Shown one piece after another: positions 59,794 to 64,000 of a stretch of 64,000 bases of DNA. Both the position numbers and the translations under genes were made by a program. The stretch spans positions 3,410,001 through 3,474,000 of the forward strand of contig NZ_CP018839.1 of assembly GCF_001922305.1 (NCBI RefSeq), in the 5' to 3' direction. Source of the DNA: Thauera chlorobenzoica. GTDB lineage: Bacteria; Pseudomonadota; Gammaproteobacteria; Burkholderiales; Rhodocyclaceae. Below the pieces are notes generated by a model. That model made no database searches. It had not been told where the DNA came from and saw only the letters and a program-made list of their open reading frames with translations. Each line of letters opens with the position of its first letter. Within the stretch, counting starts at the first letter, position 1.

Positions 59794-61185
59794 TCAGATC
59801 ACCCGCGAGTAGCGTGCGCGCTCGCGGTCGGCGCGCAGGTAGCGGTCGAACACCATCGCGATGCCACGCACCAGCAGGCGACCGGCCGGCTGTACGGTGA
59901 TCCAGTCGCCCTCGATCTTCACCAGCCCGGCCTTTTCCATTTCCTTCAGGTCGGCGAGCTCTTCGGCGAAGTAATCGCGGAAATCGACCAGATGGGCGAT
60001 CTCGATCGACTGCATCGACAGCTCGAAGTGGCACATCAGCGCCTGGATGATCGAACGCCGCAGCAGATCGTCGGCAGTCAGCTCGATGCCGCGCAGCACC
60101 GGCAGCTCGTCGCGGTCGAGGGCGTCGTAATACTCGTCCAGGGTCTTGACGTTCTGCGCATAAACCGGGCCGATCTTGCCGATCGCCGACACCCCGAAGG
60201 CGAGCAGATCGCACTCGGCCTGCGTCGAATAGCCCTGGAAGTTGCGGTGCAGGCGGCCCTGGCGCTGGGCCACGGTGAGTTCGTCATCGGGCTTGGCGAA
60301 GTGGTCCATGCCGATGTAGACGTAGCCCGCTTCGGTGAGGCGGCGGATGCCCAGCTGCAGCAGCTGCAGCTTGGTGTCGGCGCTGGGCATGTCGCTGGAA
60401 TGGATGCGGCGCTGCGGCTTGAACAGCCCGGGCAGGTGGGCGTAGCTGTAGAGCGAAATGCGATCGGGCGAGATCTGCAGCACCTGCTCGAGGCTGCGGT
60501 TGAAACTGATCACGTTCTGCTTGGGCAGGCCGTAGATCAGGTCCATGCTGACCGACTTGAACCCGGTCTGGCGCGCGGCATCGATGACGAGCTGGGTTTC
60601 CTCGAAACTTTGCACACGGTTGACCGCCCGCTGCACATCCTCGGCGAAATCCTGCACGCCGACACTCATGCGGTTGAAGCCGAGCTCGGCGAGCAGCTTG
60701 ACGGTATCGAAATCGACCTTGCGCGGATCGACTTCGATCGAGTATTCGCCGTTGGGCACCAGGGTGAAATGCTCGCGCACCGAAGCCATCAGCTCGCGCA
60801 TCTCGTCGTGCGAGAGGAAGGTCGGGGTGCCTCCACCCAGGTGAAGCTGCGTCACCTGCCGGCTGCCCTCAAGGCAGGCAGCCTGCATTTCGATTTCTTT
60901 AGCCAGGTATTTCAGATACTTGGCAGAACGACCGTGATCCTTGGTGATGATCTTGTTGCAGGCGCAGTAGTAGCAGATCGTGTTGCAGAACGGGATGTGG
61001 AAGTATAATGAAAGCGGTCTGCTTACCCCGCCGATGGCCCGTTTTGCCAGCCAGGCCTTCAGTGCGTCGGCGTTGAAGGCCTCGACGAAGCGGTCCGCTG
61101 TCGGGTAAGAGGTATACCGCGGCCCGTTGATATCGAATCTACGGATCAGTTGCGGATCGAAGAGGAGTTCGTTCTGGCTTTTCAT
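59794..61185 (-). CDS. hemN: Oxygen-independent coproporphyrinogen III oxidase
   Basis: Radical SAM enzyme that decarboxylates coproporphyrinogen III for anaerobic haem synthesis; 463 residues. The cluster motif is FCNTICYYCACNKIIT (Cys-x3-Cys-x2-Cys, with the extra cysteine of CAC). QLHLGGGTPTFLSHDEM binds SAM, and YSIEVDPRKVDFD, SVGVQDFAEDVQRAVNR and DLIYGLPKQ are family blocks. A perfect FNR-type box lies 54 bases upstream, so anaerobic induction is expected. Confidence 0.96.
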   Translation of the reverse strand: MKSQNELLFDPQLIRRFDINGPRYTSYPTADRFVEAFNADALKAWLAKRAIGGVSRPLSLYFHIPFCNTICYYCACNKIITKDHGRSAKYLKYLAKEIEMQAACLEGSRQVTQLHLGGGTPTFLSHDEMRELMASVREHFTLVPNGEYSIEVDPRKVDFDTVKLLAELGFNRMSVGVQDFAEDVQRAVNRVQSFEETQLVIDAARQTGFKSVSMDLIYGLPKQNVISFNRSLEQVLQISPDRISLYSYAHLPGLFKPQRRIHSSDMPSADTKLQLLQLGIRRLTEAGYVYIGMDHFAKPDDELTVAQRQGRLHRNFQGYSTQAECDLLAFGVSAIGKIGPVYAQNVKTLDEYYDALDRDELPVLRGIELTADDLLRRSIIQALMCHFELSMQSIEIAHLVDFRDYFAEELADLKEMEKAGLVKIEGDWITVQPAGRLLVRGIAMVFDRYLRADRERARYSRVI

Positions 61186-61238
61186 GATCTAGCTGCTGCT
61201 GTGTGTGACGAACAATGGCAGAACGCCTGATTTTTTTG

Positions 61239-61252
61239 GTTGACGTGGGTCA
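61239..61252. promoter_or_regulatory. FNR/ANR box between hemN and fnr
   Basis: TTGACGTGGGTCAA is a perfect TTGAC-N4-GTCAA dyad, one base per arm different from the FNR consensus TTGAT-N4-ATCAA. For hemN, a site centred at -41.5 would put transcription start near 61204, 19 bases before the start codon, with a weak -10 (CATTGT, 61216-61211). It may also autoregulate fnr. Confidence 0.65.
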
Positions 61253-61324
61253 ACGGGTGTGGAATGCCGGGCGCCCGGGGTCTCCATCGGGGTCATTTGT
61301 CGGGGAGGCCGGATTATCGTGCAG

Positions 61325-62065
61325 ATGAGGGCGACAGTGCCAATTACCGTAAGCGGACTCAAGTCTGCCTGTTCGCAGTGCAATCTGGTGGAGCTGTGCC
61401 TGCCTTTCGGGCTGTCCAACAGCGAGCTGAACCGCCTCGACGAGCTCGTCGGTGCGCGACGCAAGATCAAGCGCCAGCACAACCTTTACCACGCGGGTGA
61501 CCCGTTCGAGGCGATCTACGCCATCCGTGCCGGCTCGTTCAAGACCGATGTGCTGCTCGAAGACGGCCGCGAGCAGGTCACCGGCTTCCAGATGACCGGC
61601 GAGATCCTCGGCCTGGACGGGATCAGCACCGAGGTCCATTCCTGCAATTCGGTCGCGCTCGAAGACAGCGAAGTCTGCGTGATCCCTTACGACAAGCTCG
61701 AGCAGATGTCGCACGAGGTCGAAGGGCTGCAGCTGCAGTTCCACAAGGTGATGAGCCGCGAGATCGTGCGCGATCACGGGGTGATGATGCTGCTCGGCTC
61801 AATGCGGGCCGAGGAGCGCCTGGCGGCCTTCCTGCTGAACATGTCGCAGCGGTTCACCGCGCGCGGCTTCTCCGCCCAGGAGTTCAACCTGCGCATGACG
61901 CGGGAAGAGATCGGCTCCTACCTCGGTCTGAAACTGGAAACGGTGTCGCGCGCGTTCTCGCGTTTCCAGGACGAAGGCCTGATCGCCGTGCAGCAAAAGC
62001 ACGTCCGCCTGCTCGAGCCGGCACGGCTGAAGAGCCTCATCCAGCACCAGCCAGGCGCGCGCTGA
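61325..62065 (+). CDS. fnr: FNR-type anaerobic transcription regulator
   Basis: Global oxygen-sensing activator; 246 residues. The [4Fe-4S] ligands are Cys16, Cys19 and Cys25 (CSQCNLVELC) and Cys118 in EVCVIPYD, exactly the FNR set. The cyclic-nucleotide-type beta roll and the helix-turn-helix MTREEIGSYLGLKLETVSRAFSRFQDEGLI with the FNR DNA-reading residues E--SR are clear. A GTG six bases earlier (61319) is better spaced to the ribosome site GGGGAGG (61302-61308) and could be the true start. Divergent from hemN. Confidence 0.95.
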   Translation: MRATVPITVSGLKSACSQCNLVELCLPFGLSNSELNRLDELVGARRKIKRQHNLYHAGDPFEAIYAIRAGSFKTDVLLEDGREQVTGFQMTGEILGLDGISTEVHSCNSVALEDSEVCVIPYDKLEQMSHEVEGLQLQFHKVMSREIVRDHGVMMLLGSMRAEERLAAFLLNMSQRFTARGFSAQEFNLRMTREEIGSYLGLKLETVSRAFSRFQDEGLIAVQQKHVRLLEPARLKSLIQHQPGAR

Positions 62066-62072
62066 GCGCTGC

Positions 62073-62094
62073 CGGCGGGGAGGTTTTCCCGCCG
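62073..62094. terminator. Hairpin between convergent fnr and SirB-like gene
   Basis: CGGCGGG (62073-62079) and CCCGCCG (62088-62094) form a 7-bp stem with an eight-base loop, between the two convergent stop codons. No clear T-run on either side. Confidence 0.45.
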
Positions 62095-62101
62095 CCCGGA
62101 C

Positions 62102-62482
62102 TCAGGCGAAGAACCCCGCCATGTTCTTGGTGATGGCGATCGACACGATCCAGGCATACACCAGCAGCGCACCGACGAAGGCGGTGGTCCGCACCGCCGG
62201 CGTTCTGCCGCGCTTGAGCGCCACGGTGCCCAGGAGGATGTAGGCGATCAGCCCGAAGACTTTCGCCGTGACCCAGTCGGCCGCAAACGGGTATTGCCCG
62301 ATCATGATCGCGAGGCTGATCGCACTGAGCAGCAACAGGCTGTCGACAACGTGGGGCAGCACCCGGGTCAATGGCCGCTGAAGCAGCGGGCTGCCGGTAA
62401 ACATCCACAGCCCGCGGAGCAGAAAGCCCGTTGCGCTGAGTACGACGCAGGTCACATGAAGATGCTTGATTGTGTAGTACAT
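62102..62482 (-). CDS. SirB-family membrane protein
   Basis: A 126-residue inner-membrane protein with four helices, starting MYYTIKHLHVTCVVLSATGFLLRGLWMFTGSPL, which is the SirB2 family pattern. Function is not established. It lies between two CRP/FNR-type regulator genes and is divergent from the second. Confidence 0.85.
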   Translation of the reverse strand: MYYTIKHLHVTCVVLSATGFLLRGLWMFTGSPLLQRPLTRVLPHVVDSLLLLSAISLAIMIGQYPFAADWVTAKVFGLIAYILLGTVALKRGRTPAVRTTAFVGALLVYAWIVSIAITKNMAGFFA

Positions 62483-62574
62483 CCGTCCCCTTTCAACGAA
62501 AGAAACCCGAGCTCCGGTGCGAGTCCGCGCCCCGGCCTCGATTAAAATTGCGCCTCGATACGGAGAGCCCGCCG

Positions 62575-63258
62575 ATGCCCCCCCATGCCCCGCTCGACAT
62601 ACCCGCCCTGCTCAGACGCATCCCGCTGTTCAGCGAACTGTCCGACACCGACATCGAGCGCGTTTCGCGCTACACCCGCGAACGCCACGTCTCGCGCGGC
62701 GAAGTGCTGTTTCAGCGCGGAGACCAGCCGCACGGCTTCTACTTCGTGGTGTCGGGCCAGGTCAAGCTGGCCTTCTCGTCGTCCCAAGGGACCGAGAAGG
62801 TCGTCGAAATCATCGGCCCGATGCAAAGTTTCGGCGAGGCGGTGATGTTCATGAACCACCCCTACCCGGTGTTTTCCGAAGCCCTTGCCGATACCGTGCT
62901 GGTGCATGTCAGCCAGGCGGTGGTCAGCGAGATGATCGAACAGGATGCGACCTTTGCCAGCAAGCTCCTTGCCGGCCTGTCGATCCGGCTCCACGGCCTG
63001 ATCCAGGACGTCGAAACCTATTCGCTGCGCTCGAGCATGCAGCGCGTGATCGGCTATCTGCTCCAGGTCGCCGACAGTGACGAACCCTGCGAAATTTCGC
63101 TGCCGACGAGCAAGCAGGTGATTGCGTCCCGCCTCAACCTCACCCCTGAAACCCTGTCGCGTATCTTTCACGACCTCAGCGAAGTCGGCCTGATCAGTGT
63201 GCAGGGCAAGCGCATCACCTTGCACGACCCTGCCCGCCTGGCGCGTTACAACGCCTGA
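62575..63258 (+). CDS. CRP/FNR-family regulator, Dnr-like
   Basis: A 227-residue regulator with an N-terminal beta-roll domain (LLRRIPLFSELSDTDIERVSRYTRERHVSRGEVLFQRGDQPHGFYFVVSGQVKLAF) and C-terminal helix-turn-helix (LPTSKQVIASRLNLTPETLSRIFHDLSEVGLI). It lacks the cluster cysteines of FNR, as Dnr/NnrR-type regulators of denitrification do. The link to nitric oxide sensing is inferred from this and from the neighbouring fnr. GGAGAG ribosome site before ATG 62575; TAAAAT at 62543-62548 may be the -10. Confidence 0.85.
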   Translation: MPPHAPLDIPALLRRIPLFSELSDTDIERVSRYTRERHVSRGEVLFQRGDQPHGFYFVVSGQVKLAFSSSQGTEKVVEIIGPMQSFGEAVMFMNHPYPVFSEALADTVLVHVSQAVVSEMIEQDATFASKLLAGLSIRLHGLIQDVETYSLRSSMQRVIGYLLQVADSDEPCEISLPTSKQVIASRLNLTPETLSRIFHDLSEVGLISVQGKRITLHDPARLARYNA

Positions 63259-63407
63259 GCGCGAAACCTCACCCACCGGCCGGCGCTGCGCCCGGCTTCT
63301 TGCCGCGCGCGCGTGCAGGAGCGACGGCGACTCCCCCGCTTCCACGCTGCGCCCGCTGCAGTACCCTTCATCGCTCATCGCGGCGCCCCCTCCACCCGGT
63401 GAGGCGA

Positions 63408-64000
63408 TCAACCCAGAAGGTAGGGGACGAGCGGCTCGGCCACCGTGAGGGCGGGCCAGCCAAGCTCGTGTTCGGCAGCGACGGCGAACGCCGCCGCCGC
63501 TTCGGCCTCGCCATGCACGATGAAAGTCCTGCGCGGCGCCGCCTCAAAATGGCGCAACCAGTTCAGCAGCGCAGGCTGGTCGGCGTGCGCCGACAGACCG
63601 CCGATGGTGTGGATGCGCGCCTGCACCGTGATGCGCTCGCCGAACAGGCTGACCTGGCGTGCGCCATCGACCAGACGCCGCCCCAAGGTGCCCGCCGCCT
63701 GGAAGCCGGTGATGACAATCGCGCATTCGCGGCGGCCGAGGTTGTAGCGCAGATGGTGCCTGATGCGCCCGGCGTCGCACATCCCGCTGGCCGAGATGAT
63801 CACCAGCCCGCCACCGACGCTGTTGAGTGCCATCGACTCCTCGACGTCCTGGACGAAACGCAGCCGGAAGCGGTCCGTGTTGCGCTGTGTCCAGGCGTAC
63901 AACTCGCGAGTCTCGTCGTCCCACAGGTCGGCATGACGAACCGTCAACTGGGTCGCCGCGGCGGCCATCGGCGAGTCGACCACGACATCGAGCCGCTCGA
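63408..64000 (-). CDS. MBL-fold beta-CASP RNA-processing protein, C-terminal part
   Basis: The start lies beyond the right edge; 197 codons are present. The visible part is the beta-CASP and final region of a metallo-beta-lactamase-fold protein related to RNase J-like and CPSF73-like hydrolases: VVVDSPMA, then IISASGMCDAGRIRHHLRYNLGRRECAIVITGFQAAGTLGRRLVDG, and IHTIGGLSAHADQPALLNWL with the metal-binding histidine of SAHAD, and FIVHGEAEAA. The catalytic HxHxDH motif must be in the missing N-terminal half. Confidence 0.85.
   Translation of the reverse strand, partial: ERLDVVVDSPMAAAATQLTVRHADLWDDETRELYAWTQRNTDRFRLRFVQDVEESMALNSVGGGLVIISASGMCDAGRIRHHLRYNLGRRECAIVITGFQAAGTLGRRLVDGARQVSLFGERITVQARIHTIGGLSAHADQPALLNWLRHFEAAPRRTFIVHGEAEAAAAFAVAAEHELGWPALTVAEPLVPYLLG

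Overview
The window is GC-rich chromosomal DNA from a betaproteobacterium, most likely of the Rhodocyclales (Thauera/Azoarcus group). This is inferred from gene content and order: rnfABCDGE-nth, an FNR/hemN pair with a second CRP/FNR regulator, a vanillate demethylase operon, a B12-dependent ribonucleotide reductase and several multidomain signalling proteins. The organism looks like a respiratory, facultatively anaerobic aromatic degrader. No rRNA, tRNA or CRISPR array was seen.

Layout. 1-5230: start of an ExbB/TolQ-like gene, xseA, sodB, a TruC-type pseudouridine synthase, transaldolase and a Nudix hydrolase. 5288-11369: the Rnf electron-transport operon ending in nth, preceded by a promoter with an inverted repeat across its -10. 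11390-16030: housekeeping and small-metabolism genes (DUF1841, class V aminotransferase, LysE exporter, DUF411 protein) and the alkylation-repair pair alkA plus a shortened ada. 16040-23271: an accessory island of lower and uneven GC. It holds a two-gene unit (coiled-coil membrane protein plus exported PD-(D/E)XK-like protein), an IS5-type transposase, about 1 kb without a recognisable gene, three small lipoproteins, and a 101-bp palindrome-ended element that supplies the last codons of an RlmN-type methyltransferase.

23240-39000: two c553-type cytochromes, a MoxR/VWA pair, MarR, a CLC chloride/proton exchanger, vanRAB with TGTATACA-type operators, htpG, greB, small enzymes and membrane proteins, a scrambled pseudogene patch at 37.5-37.8 kb and a cation diffusion facilitator. 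39000-42061: class II ribonucleotide reductase behind an AT-rich promoter region with a perfect palindrome.

42214-54069: a signalling region. A transducer, CheY, STAS protein and CheA run leftward. The CheA lacks the end of its CheW-like domain and is fused in frame to an alpha/beta hydrolase with a DUF5648-like tail. Running rightward are a membrane histidine kinase (with a sigma-28-like promoter), a receiver-PAS-kinase, a NarL-type regulator and a receiver-PAS-GGDEF-EAL protein. 54100-64000: DMT exporter, pyrophosphatase, copper chaperone, copper ATPase and MerR-type regulator with a classical overlong promoter, a TauE/SafE-like membrane protein, hemN and fnr around an FNR box, SirB-like protein, a Dnr-like regulator and the start-truncated gene of an MBL-fold RNA-processing protein.

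The most unusual items are the CheA-hydrolase fusion, the exported nuclease-like protein with its coiled-coil partner, the palindromic element at the rlmN 3' end, the tandem lipoproteins and the antisense-extended MerR regulator.
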